This document shows, in pieces, positions 11,194 to 26,054 of a stretch of DNA of 64,000 bases. This DNA comes from Branchinecta lynchi (Eukaryota > Arthropoda > Branchiopoda > Anostraca > Branchinectidae). Positions within the stretch are counted from its first letter, which is position 1; each line of letters begins with the position of its first letter. The notes under the pieces were generated by a model. The model was not told the DNA's origin. It did not search any database and worked only from the letters and a program-made list of their open reading frames with translations. A program made the translations under genes and the position numbers. The stretch covers positions 14,861,869 through 14,925,868 of the forward strand of contig JAKZAP010000009.1 of assembly GCA_023053575.1 (NCBI GenBank). Reading direction: 5' to 3'.

Positions 11194-14100
11194 GTAAGTT
11201 TTGATTTTCTTCTGGTCGCCACCCGGAACAGGCATGGCCATTCTTGCGTTTTCTTGAAAGCTTCTTTTCCATGAGTGAGGGGCTGCGAACTTCCGGGGAC
11301 TGGTTATACACTCGGAATAGTCTCGAAATAGTTATATCCTTTAGTCAATTCAGAACGGTAAGGATTTTTACCAAGAAACCAGCCTGAAGGTTATGTTGTA
11401 GCAAATATATATTTCAACAAATATCAATAAAAAAAACCGAGGCTTTTAGAACGAACAAAAAAATGGAAAAAGAAAACCTTCTTTTGAAAACCTACTTTTT
11501 TCCAACGTCAAATAAGAAAACATATTATTATGTAAATTTTGTTTGTGCTTGCAGCGGTGAATTCCCAAAAGGTTGCCCATTGCCAGGAACCAAACTGCAC
11601 AGCATTATCTCACTCGTCGGAATTTCGACTGGAATCCGGCGAGGATTGATAATCCGAGCAATCGATTTGTCGGCAGTAAATGTATGATTTTCCAGTGCTG
11701 CATCTGAACTTCCTTTTCTAACCGTATCACTAGTTTGATTGGCCAAAAGTCGAAAATCTAGTTGAATTATTAGTTTGGAGAGCCAAATAAGTTAAGTGAT
11801 AGGGCATTTTGCTTTCTCGTCTAGTTCGACCCAAATCTGCCGAAAACGGGACCTTCGTTTGAACATATATCAAGTCTGCCAAAAACTTACGTTCAGTCGA
11901 TCTAGTTGTTTGATTGCGTCAGATACATCGTATGGTTCGACAGGCCCCACCCGGAAATTGGAAACCGGAAATCCGACAGAAATAATATCGCCTAGATCCG
12001 AAAATAACTCTTCCGTTTCGGATCCTATTCCAACCGACTTGTTATAATATGTTCAGTAAAACTCGAAGAAAAGGATTACCTGTCGAAGACAATAAATCGT
12101 GGGAACTAACCTTTCAACTCCTTTCATTTATTGAATAGAAAAGTATCCCACGACGTAATTACAAGTTCCAAAATACAATGTGTGATACTGCAGTTTTTTT
12201 CTGCGTCAAAGAAACAGTAGCAGTATCAATAGAGATTATGGTTTTAAATTAGACAGTGTGCACTGAAGGGGCTGGCAACTCGGAATGGGATTTGTATGCT
12301 TCGTTCGGTGCTACCAGGGTTTAAAGTTTAACTGAAAAGCCAGCCTATCTTTGAGTTTTGAATTTGATACACTGAACTATTTTTACTAAAGAGATTTTTA
12401 TTTTTCATCTTGGACCCTAGCAGGGACTTTCAAAATATGCACTGATGGCCCCGCAGTTTCACTCCGACGCGGAGAATTTGAATTTCAGCAAAAGCGTGCA
12501 TTGCAATCAAGGCCGTATCGGGGGGGGGGAGTGTGTGGTTAGAGGGTTGAACCCCCCCCCCTTTCCCCCGAAAATACAAAAATTATCATTTTTATAGGAT
12601 TTTCCCTCGGATCTATGTGTTTTTTTCCCGACCTGCAGGCACCCCCCCCCCCCCCGCAAATAGATTCCTGGATACGGGCCTGATTGCAATGGCTAATGAA
12701 GCGAAACTCAGGAAATTTTCAGTTCCCGGTTTTTATGCCACTTCAGAACAAAGCCTACTGTTGTGTGTGACTTGTGTCAGCATGTTCCACCTTTCTAACA
12801 ATAGTAGCCGAAATGGTAATTACTATTTTCGTTCCAACCTCGTGAAAAGTTACTACGCTGACCGTTCCAAACCTTCTCAAAATAGTAACTAATAGTAACT
12901 ATTTGCTTACCACGCTCGGGAGCGTAGTTAGCTTGGTAACGACGATCTCTGTGACGTGCTTGGTCCGGTTAACTGCCGTGATGGTTGTCGATTTTGTGGC
13001 TCGATTCTGGCGGGAATTTCAAAGTTGGTTGCAAAATAATGTCAAAACAGTAAAATTAACTACTTTCACAAGCTTGCAGACATAAAAGTGAGGATCCTTT
13101 TTACACAGGGTGGTAAAGACGAAAGCCTGAAGGTCTGTTTCCTGAGATTTTATCTGAATTTTATTTTTCATTTTTCAGACGCCAGACCGCCTGAAAAATA
13201 GACAAAACGGTGTTTCCGCGAGTTTCAACTTCTGGCCCGACTGTGTGGCCCACAATTGCGTCACGGTCGGATAACCCCTATAGAGCGTGTTCCACCCTAC
13301 TAAACACGATTGTGTGCCACACAGAGCGTGTTCCAACCTTCTAACAATAGTAACTATTAGTTACTATTTCGTTCCAACCTCGTGAAAAGCTATTACGCTG
13401 ACCGTTCTAACCTTCTGTAAATAGTAACTATTTGCCAAGGCCGTATCCAGGGGGGGGGGGGTTGAACCCCCCCCCCCAAACATTCAAAAATAGTCATTTT
13501 TATAGGCTTTTCCCTCTGATCTATGTCTTTTTTGTACTTTTTTGTCCGGCTCGCAGGCAACCGCCCCCCCCCCCGAAATAAATTCCTGGATATGGGCCTG
13601 CTATTTGCCTACCATGCTCGGCCAGCTCGGGAGCGTCGTAAGCGTGGTCACTACGGATCTCTGTAACGTGATTGGTCGGATTCAGCCGTGGCAGGATAAT
13701 CTCACAAGTTAAAAATCGTGGAAACGCCATTTTGTCTTTTCTTAAGGCGGTAATTTCAAATGTTTGAAAATAAATTTAAATCCAGATAAAATCTCCGTAA
13801 ATAGAACTTCAAGCTGACGTCCATGCCATTTTGTGAAAGAAAAATCCTCTGTTTTATGTCTATGCTGGAAAAAGTAGTTAATTTAAAATTTACAGACTTG
13901 ATTTTGCTGCTATATTTAAGTGTCACGGGTAATGCGAGCCACAACTTCGGAAATCATCCAGACTCGATGGATATGTCGATTTCGAGCCGCAAACCGACCC
14001 ACAGAAATCTTGTTGGCGCGGAAACGCCAAACGACCGCGGAAACACTCTTTCTTTAGCTTATACAAATACTTCGTGGGGTCGCGATAAAGCACCTTTAAG

Positions 14101-17100
14101 CCGATTTCACATTTACTCGTTGTTGCGATACGTATGCGTTTATCTTACGTTGCGCACAGGTTGCGTAGCGTATCCTTCACACCTACGCGAGAAGCTTTCA
14201 TGCTGGATGGGTATTTACGTTTTCCTTTCTCGGTTTGTTCTGCTGAATTTTCGCTTTCATCATTAGTAGGTTCTTCTTCAAAAACTTTTTTTTTTACTGA
14301 AAATCTGATGCGTACGCGTCGACGCAATGCAAGAATAGAGCTTGGTTCTGTTCTGGCGTTGCGTTTAATGTCACCGTAAGTCTTATGCGGCTTTCACACT
14401 GAGAACGCAAGAAGCTTGCGTTGCGTTTGCGTAGAGTCAGCGTTGCGTCTGTCTTGCGTCGGACCTTTCACATCGTGAAGGCTTGTGCATTGCGCTTTCA
14501 GAAAATGGCTAATTCTGATGAAGACTTAGAATGATGCCTTGACTGAACATGGAGCCTATAGGCAAATTTAGACAGTTTGTAGAATGTTTAGAGGTAATTT
14601 TTTATTATTACTGTTTGCTACTTGAAGGAGGCAAGGTCCAATTAAATGTAATGTGATACAAGGTAGGGTCAAATTACCAGTCATGCTCTTGCTAAACTCC
14701 CTGTTGATGATTTAACAAATTGATAACCATGTATTATTAATGAAAGTCTTGTTGTGATAGTCAGGGACCTTTTTATCACATAGTCCAGGTCTCTTTTGAA
14801 CTAGTTTTTTCTTCAAAAACTTCCATTTCAATGAAAATCAAATTGAAAAATCTGATGCGTACGCGTCGGACGCAACGTAAAAATAGAGCTCAGTTCTATT
14901 CTTGCTTTGCGTCAATTTTATAAGCGCAAGCTCCGCGTCGCGTCGTCGCAAGCGCAACGCAAGGCTTGCGTAGCTCAGTGTGAAAGGCAAACGCGTCAAT
15001 GTGAAAGCAGCTTTATGCTGCGTCCCCGCAAGTGCGACGCACAGATCGCGTTACTCAGTGTGAAAGGCTCAACGAGTCAACGTGGAAACGGCTTTAAAGC
15101 ACACCTCGCACTCTTTACCACTGTTTATGTTCCAGTATTTAAAACCATTTGAATACTGTAAAACTAGGCTCTGCTTTTAACAAATTATCCACGGCTTTGG
15201 GTGTTTTAAGCCTTTTCCAGGTCCATTGACTTCTAGCAAAAACTCGACAAAATTCAGATATCCGGTTTTACGCATCAAGAGCGAACGCTGGTCGGGAGCA
15301 TGATATGCATGGAAAATAGTGAACGCGGCAAGTATGAAAATAATGTAGGTGCCGTTAGCGACTTTAGAATGTAACAATATAAAATTAGGGTCTCCTGGTT
15401 TAAAGCACAGCTCTTATTAGAAATGATCGTTTCCGTATGAAATGGATAAACAAAAGTTTTCCGAAAATACCATTACTTTCCACCTCAAACTAGCGATTCT
15501 CTTGTTAGCACTTGTCGACTATATCCAGCCTTCCTGCTCTCCAACGCGGTGGATTAGCGCAAAACATTTGAAAACTGAACGTGCCTTCGGTTGAAAGTGG
15601 GAAAACTAGGGAAATAAAAGAAGTAATAAAACAAAGATTATATACATCCTTCTGTGAAAGGATTGTCAGCGGACGTTGAAGAGGTCGAAAAAGAGGTAAG
15701 ACTTCGTAGTTACGAAATGAAACAATGGGGAAAGGCGGGGATTTCAAAAGCTTATTAATGAGAGTTAAGTATATTATAAAAGGCAGAACCTGGTCCAACG
15801 GGGGCCTTTAAGGTAGAAGGAAGCGGTGCCTGTTTGAACAGCTTGAAAAACTGGAGTGGAGTCAAAATTATATTCTACTGTTCATGTGTTGTATTTTTTT
15901 TTCCAGATGAAGGCGATTCAAGACGTGTGAATCTCGCTTTTCTGCCATCGACCATTTCCCAACCGAAATTCATTACTAGAAACGTTGGCGATTCAGTAAA
16001 GCTTCCATGCGAAGCGACTGGAATCCCAGTGCCCAGGACCTACTGGGAAAAGGTCAGTAAAATAAAATGTTATGACTTATTTTGTCTTTGTAGGTCTTCG
16101 TCACTTTAAAACAAGCGATAGTTTTTTCGTTCGTAATTGAATGCTCTGTTTTCTTTGGTATATAGACGTGTAGACTATGTCTCAATGTAGGGCATGTTAG
16201 AAATTGAATCACAAGCGTGTACTGTCTTTGAGTATTTATTTCGGGAAATTTTAAGTCTATGAAAAAAGTCTTCAAAAGTCGAGTTGCTAAAAGATATTAT
16301 TTTTGTGTTTTCATTGAAATATAGACTATAGGTTATGTGTCAATGTAGGCCATGTCAGAAATTGAAATCATAAGCGTATACTGTCTTCGAGTACCGTTAT
16401 TTGGGGAAATTCTAAGCATATGAAAAAAGTGTATTAAAAGACCAGCGGTTAAAAGATATTTTTTTTTTTACTTTTCGTCAGAAAAGAGCCGCTCTCATTA
16501 TGAAACCACTAGAGAAATCAATAAGCAGAGTAGTAAGTAATAGCAGGAAGCAGATCTGGAAACTCGCTGAAAATCGGTATCGTACCATTCTTCAGCGTAT
16601 CATGAATGGTTATGTGTTCTTTTTTTTATTATCTCGTGGAGGGTCTTTTGGGTAAGGGTCAGACAGACACAATAGGATGATATAGGATTGTGAAGACGAT
16701 CTGGGCCAGAACAAAATAAGCGCAAAGACCTATGCTTTCCGTGCTTCACAAACGGCCATTGTCGTAGTGCCGTCCATTACGCTTGCGGCATTTAAAGCGA
16801 GACAAACTTGTGGGTTTAAAAATGTCTGGTAAAGCTAAGATGCCGTTTGGAGACATCGTGGGGACAGGGGAGGCTGTATCTTTTTTTGCTTTGTTCAGAA
16901 TGTGAAGTTATTCGAGCCAGCGTTGTTGCACGACTGATTGAGTAATGAGTCTTAGTACAGGGACGTTCAAAATCGCTAGTGGTGTGAGTTTGCTGCTATT
17001 CGTGGTGTTCCACTTTTTTCAAGTCTTGGTACTACTCCGTAGTGATATTTTGATATTTGTCCGCTGGGAGTTTTCCAGGCTTTCCTTGCATCTTATCCAC

Positions 17101-20100
17101 CCCAGCCCGTCTTGGAATTTCAAGGGTGGGGGGATGAGAACAATTTCTTTCCCACCAAGCAGAGCTCCTCCCCCAAAGTCGGTTCATTAAGATAACTTGG
17201 AACTTTTAGGGCACTGTACTAAGATTAATAATTACTGGTATTGTTGTTCCAGTATTTCTTCTTTTGTTGTTTTTTTTTTGGGGGGGGGGTAGGGGTGAGG
17301 ATATTTTTCCCACCAAGAAGAGCTCTTCCCCAAAAGTCGGTTTATTAAGACAACTTAGAACTTCTTCAGTAGGGAACTAAGAACCTTTAATTTTCTGGAG
17401 AACTGCTCTAAGAATACTGGTGTATTAAATTTAATAATTACTGGTATTGTTGTTCCAGTTTTTGGAATCCGAAAACGTAAGTGGAGGGATACCTATGACA
17501 TTGCAAAAGTTGTCCGTCTGTGTGCGCTATAACTCTCGAAGGGAATGAGATATTTTGATGAAACTTGGTGTGAGGATTCTTAGGGTCCAGAGTAAGGTCG
17601 AGTTCGTAGATGGGCTCTGTAGCCCTATATTTAGGGTTGGGGGAGGGGGTTTAAATTAAGGAGCAAATTAAATATTTTTAAACAGATAATATTGTAGTCG
17701 ATTATGGGGTAAGAAGACATGCTGAGCACGATGGTGAAAACCATTCTGTCATCGGACAAATAGTTCTCTTGGAATCCAGCCGAAGCCGGAAAGTTAGTTA
17801 AAAGTAAAAGTTGCATTTGAAGTTGATTAGATGTTCGATTTAGGGGTAAGAACACATCCTGAAAACGATAGTGAAAACCAGTTTTTCGCCGGACAACTAG
17901 TTAGCCCGGAATCCGGCCCAAACCAGAAAGTCTGTTAAAAGTAAAACTTTTATTTGAACTTGATTAGATGTTCCATTTAGGGTTAGAAAGAAATGCTGGC
18001 ACGATGGTAAAAAACATTTTCTCACTGGGCAAGTAGTTTGCCCGGAATTCGGCCAAAACCGAAAAGTTTGTTAAAAGTAAAAGAAAAGTTTTATTTGAAG
18101 TTGATTAGATGTTCGATTTAGGGGTAAGAACACATCTTGAAAACGATGGTGAAAACCATTTTACGCCGGACAAGTCGTTAGCCCGGAATCTGGCCAAAAC
18201 CGGAAAGTCTGTTAGAAGTAAAACTTTTATTTGGAGATGATTAGATGTTCCATTTAGAGGTAGAAAGACATGCTGAACATGATAGTGAAAACCATTTTCT
18301 CACTGGGCAAGCAGAGGCGTTACTAGCCAAATGTTTGTGGGGGGGGGACGAGGCAATTACCGACTGGCTGGTAATTTTTACCGACTGTTTCTGTTTTCAA
18401 CAACGAAAAATGACAGTTTTGAAAAAAATTGACTGATTTTCAGAAGAACTGACTATTTTGACGAAAAATCGACCAGTTTTCAGAAAATTTTTTACCGACT
18501 GGCCCACAGCATTGGGAGGGGGCGTCTCCCCTCCCCCTCACTCGTGACGCCCCTGTGGGCAAGTAGTTTGCCCGGAATTCGGCCGAAACCGGAAAGTTTG
18601 TTAAAAGTTAAAGTTTTATTTGAAGTTGATTAGATGTTCGATTTAGGGGTAAGAAGACATGTTGAACACTTATTTGAAAATAATTCTGCTAAAATAAGTT
18701 TGGTACAGTAGTATTATTAGTCCAGTTCTTAATTATTAATAACTATTGGTATTGTTATTCCAGTTTTTCTTTCTTTTTTATAATTTTACTCAGCCACTGG
18801 GGAAAGGGATTGCTGCCTGCTATTAGTAATAATACTGTTATTGTTGTCCTAATTTCACATTATTCTATTTTCCTTTTGCGACATGCCAGAAAAATAATTT
18901 GGCAAAATCACTAAAATAAATTCGGTTTTATCAAGAATAAATATTTATTCTTGGTTTTATTCAGGATGATGCTGTTTTGCCCAAAACTGACATCTCAAGG
19001 GACGGAATGACATCGCTGCTATTTGGCCGCCTCACAGTTGAGGACACAGGAACTTATGTCTGCGTTGCTCAGAATATCCACGGATCGATCAACACATCCT
19101 ACCATCTTCAAGTGCTTGATGCTGCATCATCTGGACGTAAGTAGTCCTAGGTTACGTATTCGCTGCCAATACTGATGACTATGAGCGTGTTCCATCCTAC
19201 TTACCGTAGTTACTACGCATAACGTCACGAATTCTGGCTTTTCGCCGTCAAGGCTGGAACGATTTTTGTATTTTCCAGCAGAATCTCACGCCAGGGGCGA
19301 ATTCGACGAATCACGTTACAGAGATGCGTAGTTACTACGCTTACTACGGTCCCGAGCATGGTAAGCAAATAGTAACTATTAGTTACTATTCCGACAAGGT
19401 TGGAACGGTCAGCGTAGTAACTTTTCGTGAGGATGGAACGGAAATAGTAACTATTAGTAACTATTGTTAGAAGGGAGGAACACGCTCTATCTCTCCCTGC
19501 CGATGCAGAATCTCCGGGTACCTGTGGAGGAAATGAAGAAAGGGTGTCAAAGCTGCGCTGAGTCAAGATTTGAGTCATTGAGTTTGAGTCGTTAAGGACA
19601 CGACGTTTGCTTCTTCTTCCTGAGAATCACTGGCGTGTTTTGGACTTAGTCATATAGAGTATACTCTTGATGACTGTCTCTGCAGAATCTCCGGGTACCT
19701 GCGGAAGAAAGGAAGAATCGGTGTCAAAGCTGCGCTGACTGACTGACAAAGCTGCAATGGGATATTAGTAGTGTCATTTTATTTTATTTTCAATGTTTTT
19801 GGTTAAAAATAAAACCTACCTACCTACCTACCTACTCAGGATTTGAGACGTTGAGTTTGAGTCGCTACGGACACGTTTAGTCCTTCTCCCTGAGAATCAG
19901 TAGCGTGTTTTGGAGGGGGTCTACGGCCTACGAAGCGAACTCGCTGAGCGGCGCGAAAGAACACGATTCGTTTGCGGAAAAAATTCGCGTTCTGTGTGCA
20001 TCTATCTTGAAATAATACCTTTCGCTTTCTACAGTGCAAAACTTCTAATACTCGGGAAGCAAATTGCAGGTTTTCTACTCCTAAACTTGTGGATCTATTT

Positions 20101-23100
20101 TACTGTATCTGTGGACAAGCGCTGATAATGACACGCGGAGGAATTGCAGGAAGTAGTCCGCTTGAAAGCGCTGAACTGGAATATTGTGAATTGTCGGAGT
20201 GAATTGTATCATAAATAGTGAACTGAAAGAAAAAAATGCTCCTCAGCCGGGATTTGAACCAAGGACCTTGTGTTTACAAGACGGGCGCTCTTACGAGCTA
20301 CCGAGGGGCTCATGAACCGAGTTCGCAAACCACTACACAAGTCTGGTAGAAGCCGGCCATAGGAACATTGATCCCGCCCGAAGGCAAATTCATCTAACCA
20401 GTTAATGTCGAATGTAAGTTTTTAAGTAATGTAAGTTTTTAAAGAATTTTATGTTCTTTGTATAATATCGGTTGTAAATAGTTCATAACTTCGACTGTTT
20501 TTTCTAGATGTAAGCCATTGGCTTCGATAATTTTTCAAGAGAAGTCAATCATTTCCTAGAAACTGTCCTTGCCTTCCCTATTTGTCTATACACATTACCT
20601 TATTACCTTAAATTGCAGCTTGGAGCAAAATAAGGATTTCTCCTGTAGATTTGCTCCGTAGTTGACTCCGGTTGGCAGGTCCGTGTAACGATTTGACTTG
20701 TGGTTAGCTTCAAACATTGACAATTGCATCAACAGCATCCCAGTTCAACTTCCACTCGATGTCAGCCCACTCCTCATCAACGGATTTTTTGAACGATTCA
20801 ACTGTTTGGCAGTTAACTGTTTTTTCGGAGAGGGCATTCCAAAGGGGTATGGCTCTGGTAGAGAAGAACTGATGGCGTATTCTAGTTGAAGCGTGGGGTT
20901 TTTGGATCCTTCTACTATGTCCTCGGGTTTTAGTGGCTGTGATATGTATCGTGCAATGTATCTTGCATGTGTTATTCTCATGATTTTGTTAGGTATTCCT
21001 TTTTTTATTATTTAGATTCTTTGTACAAAATGATGATGTTTATTTTATATTTTGCTTTTATTTCTTTGTTAGTTGTGAAATGCCGTAACGCTCCTTCACG
21101 CAATAAATTCACTCATTCGTCATTCATTCACCCCCCTTTACTTCGACATGAATGTTGTCAGAATGTCACTCTGTCTTACCCCCAAGGAGCAATTCCGACC
21201 GGTTGCCAGTAAGCAATTAGTCATTCCAACAGCATGGTTTTTGGCAGTTTAAATCGTCCGCCACTAATGATCCAGTGTTGACAGACGTCAAGTCTCGAAT
21301 GCCCAAGTGTCATTTGTCAATCGGGACTCCCCCATCATGTTTTGTTGTTTTATGTCATGTTGATTGAAGATAGAACTTCTGTTCCGACAAAGTATGTTGT
21401 GCGTGTTGCGTGTTTACCACGATTTGCAGAATGCTCCCGGGTCCGCTCGTAGTTCCGAGGTACAGTAGAGGTGTGGTTTTCTGGACGTTTGTTCACTTTG
21501 AACTTTGGCATTTTCATACACTTGCTGTGACTAAAGTTAACTACCAGCTAGGCAAAGCAGGTAATTAACGGTCTCTGAAACCTGAATAGGTATTTTCACT
21601 CTTCATTCTACCATTTAGCCTGAAACTGCACTATTCACACTTAAGTAGCTGTTCAAATAATCACACCTCTACTGCAGATCCTGTGCTAATAGCTTTATTG
21701 GAGATAAAGAACAAAAACCCTTCAAATAAATACAAAGATAAGGTTTGAAGCCAAGCTGACCATTCATTTCAAATAAAATAGAAAAAACGAGATTTTCGTT
21801 TTTTTTTTCTTGATCAGCTAGTTACCCCTCCAAGATGATGTGCGAGGATAAATAAAATTTCGGATATTTCCGTTGCACTTCCGGCAAACCATCCTCAGCG
21901 AAAAAAAACAAAACTAAATCATAGAATCCACCACAATCACAACAGAAAAACGATGAGGAACCAACAGACAATAAGAAGACATGTAACTAAAAACCAGAAG
22001 AACGGTGCGGACTGAACGACATGCAGATAAAAATAAAATAACGAAAGATAAAATGTGCGTGTTAAAAGTGTATATGTACAAATCTGTGATTATTTACAGT
22101 TCTGAATTCTGTGTATATTTACAATCTACTATCCGTCTGGGAAAGCGCAGAAGCTTTCAGGAACACAGTAACTGATAAACTAGACCTACGTTGCCGGGGC
22201 AACGTGAAGTGTTGCGGCAACCTTTGTCCGGCGTCGCCGACTAAAGTGTTGCGAGAGCAACACTTTGGTTTTGTTTCTTCGCTGTCGGTTAAATGCTGAA
22301 ATTGTCAACTTATCGAAGCTTTTAAAACGGTATGTTCTAAAAAGAATAATCACATGATCAAAAGCTGTTCTTTAGCGTTGTAAAACCAACAACAAAACAA
22401 TATCGGAAGAAGGGACTAAATTGACTTGGCGGTCAGTTGAACTTTATCCTTTTCAATCGTAGATATCGTGACGGATGAAAACTTGGAACAATATCTTATA
22501 TAATCTAGTTGGTATTATAAAGCTATCCGTAACGTTTCAGGATTAAAATACCATAGATGACACTATTAATTATTACAAAACTACCTTATTGTTTTCGATT
22601 ACCGTATCGTTTGTACCCGTTGTGTAAACAGTTAACCCTCGGTTATAGCGATAGACCATCGATACAAACTTTCTTACCGTCATATTTACAGATATCGAAT
22701 ACAATGTGCACCAATTTTCAAAGATTTCTAGCCCCTCGTGAACCGATTCTTACTTGCAAGTCCCTCTCCCGTGATTGACATCAAATTCATCGGAACAAAT
22801 AATGGATACACCAGCTATTAAAAGTTGCAAACCCCTCATCGCTGAAGATGATTATAGCATAAAAGCCGTTTTGGCTTTTTGGGAACAAAATTGTTCTTAC
22901 CATCTAATACACCTGATACAAATAACAGGTATACCAACTAGCAAAAGTTGCAAACTCCTCATTGCCGAAGATGATTATGAGCTTACAGTCGACTGTTGCT
23001 TACAGTCGACTGTTGCTTACAGTCGACTGTTGCTTACAAGTCCCTTACATGTCTCACAACTGGTATCGCCTATTTTTGGTTTCAGTGTGTACCTTACTCC

Positions 23101-23324
23101 TGAAGTTGTCAACCCCTTGAAACTTTCAAACTGGTTTATCTCATGAAGGATTTTTGTTCAAAAAAATGGATGACATATACTTTGATCAGCTCATCAAGGG
23201 CATCGATTGCCCTAACCACAACAAAAGAATATCGGAAAAAGGGACTAAATTGACTTGGCGGTCAGTTGAACTTTATCCTTTTCAATCGTAGATATCGTGA
23301 CGGATGAAAACTTGGAACAATATC

Positions 23325-23356
<32 letters not shown>

Positions 23357-26022
23357 TATTTGAATCCTTCAAAACTGAAGAGTAATGTATAAAAAGGAAC
23401 AACAACATGTCAGTCAAACTCACACTCACTTACATACTAATAAACAGCTGACCGTTAAAAACAAATTAGCCTACTAAATACACAATGAAGTACATGAAAG
23501 AAAAAAAAAGAAAACGAAGCTCAAAATAAACAAACTAAGCAGGGGATTTTTTTGTGAAAAAAGGAAAAAGGTTGTGATGAAGAAGAATGTTGTCAGCCTT
23601 TTTATGAAAGTTCTGAATTTTACTGTTTAAAGTTTCCAAAGGATTCTTCACTTTAAAATTCGAAGTTAGGAAAGAGTTACTCGCAGAAATCGGGAAACCA
23701 AGAAGGAATTTAGAGAATTTATAATAAGTAACTTTTAGCGCAGAAAGTTCAGAAGGACGGAAAGAAGAAAAGAAAGCAGACGGAAAAAGAATGTGAGGAA
23801 GTGCAACAGCCGTATAAATAGAACCAAGAACATCTCTGCGATACATCCCTCGTAAACGAATAACAGCACCGAATGCTCTTCTTATTTTATCTTGCACATG
23901 TTGAATAAGGATAAGTTTCCAATCCCTGGTATTAGATGAGTAAGGGATTCCAAGATACATAACTTTCTCAACAGGGCTGAAAACAATCCCCCCACCACAA
24001 TCTAGAGGGGAATTCTGTGTCGGCAAACTACTAATCACAAAATAATTACACTTTTCAGAACTAATTATTAGACCCTTCTGCCCCAATTTAGACACTAGAA
24101 TGTATAATCTAGTTGGTATTATAAAGCTATCCGTAGCTTTTCAGGATTAAAATACCATAGATGACACTATTAATTATTACGAAACTACCTTGTTTTACAT
24201 TATCGTTTGTACCCGTTGCGAAAACAGTAAATCCTAGGATACAGCGAGAGACCATCGATACAAACTTTCTTACCGTCAGTTTTATATAAATCGAATACAA
24301 TGTGCAACAATTTGCACAAATTTCTAGCCCCTCGTGCACCGATTCTACTGACAAGTCCCTTTCCCGTGATAGACATCAAGTTCACCGGATAAAAATAATG
24401 GGTACACCGGCTAGCAAAAGTTGCAAACCCCTCATCGCTGAAGATTTTTGTAGCATAACAGCCTATTATTACTGACAAGTCCCTTGCATGTCTTACAATT
24501 GGGAACCTAACTGTTCTTACCATCAAATGACAGGTACGCCAACTAGCGAAAGCTGCAAACCCCTCATTGCCGAAGATGATTATGAGCTAACACTCGACTG
24601 CCGCGTACAAGTCCCCTACATGTCTCACAACTGGTATCACCTATTTTTGGTTTCAGTGTGTGCCTTACTACTGAAGTTGTCAACCCCTTCAAACTTTCAA
24701 ACTGGTGTATCTCATGAAGGAATTTGCGTACCAAAAAATGGATGACATATACTTTGATCAGCTCATCAGCGGCTATCGATTGCCGTCGAAAAAAAAAATT
24801 CTACCTGTCTTAGTTCAAAAGTTGACTTTTTTGCCGTAGGCCAACTTTCTAACGTCACCACTTAGAAAGGAGCAAAGGATAAGCTCTAGTTTCTTTAGCA
24901 ATGAGAGAACTTCTAAAGTTTAAGAGGTACATCTGATACCATTTCTCTACCGCAAACCCAAGTGCAAAAAAACGAATGATAAACTCAGCTGAAATCGCGT
25001 ACACAAATGGAACCAAATTGTTCTTACCATCGAATACACCGGAAACAAATAACAGGTACACCAACTAGCAAAAGCTGCAAGGCCCTCATTACCGAAGATG
25101 ATTATGAGCTAACAGTCGACTGTTGCTTAAAAGTCCCCTACATGGCTCATAACTGCTATCGCCTATTTTTGGTTTCAATGTACCTTACTACTGAAGTTGT
25201 CAGCCCCTTTGAAATTTTCAAACTGGTGTATCTCATGAAGGAATTTTTGTACCAAAAAATGGATGACATATACTTTGATCAGCTCATCAGTGGCTATCGA
25301 TTGCCGTCGAAAAAAAAATTCTACCTGTCTTAGTTCAAAAGTTGACTTTTTTGCCGTAGGCCAACTTTCTAACGTCACGACTTCGAAAGGAGCAAAGGAT
25401 AAGCTCTAGTTTCTTTAGCAATGAGAGAACTTTTAAAGTTTAAGGGGCACATCTGATACCGTTACTCTACCGCAAACCCAAGTGCAAATAAAAAAAATTA
25501 TAAACTCAGCTGGAATCGTCGCAGACATGGACAGAAACAATAGACGGCAGCACTTTCGGACCCGTTGGAAAAAGCCACTTTTTAGTCTCTGTAGATTTTT
25601 CTATTTATCACTCAAAAAAGATATGTTGGCTGTGGGGCCGGGTAACTGCCGCATATATTTAACACTTATAGATTTTAGTCCATCTTCAATTTGAAACTGG
25701 TGCCTGCCTGCTAGCGTGCTAGAACGGAGCTTTCCACTCGAAAGCAGAAACATGGTTTGATGAAACGAAAGGTTCGCTACACAACTTGAGATGGTCCTCT
25801 CCGACATAGGCTATACAACTCCACTTCACTTCGCAAACCGTAGGCTCTGGCTCGAGGACAAGCAAAAACCATCCTTTTTGGCCCCAGGCAAGAGTTCTAC
25901 GGAGCTTTCCAAAATGTAATGTCATATTCATCAATCCGGCCTAAGGTCCACACTTTCCGTAAAAACCGCACAGGTTAGACCCTTCCCAGTTACCAGGAAT
26001 AAAATGAAATCGGAGTCATAGG

Positions 26023-26054
<32 letters not shown>

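Noticed and set aside
10892..11311. 139-codon ORF antisense to the Ig I exon
   Set aside because: Shadow of the real exon on the other strand; no motif and no splice sites.
13929..14266. Continuation of the 147-codon frame beyond 13928
   Set aside because: Beyond the possible donor the sequence enters a GCGTTGCG inverted-repeat element, so the frame there is not coding.
20238..20309. Functional tRNA-Thr gene
   Set aside because: Anticodon and T stems are mismatched and the D loop is too short; kept only as a tRNA-like element.
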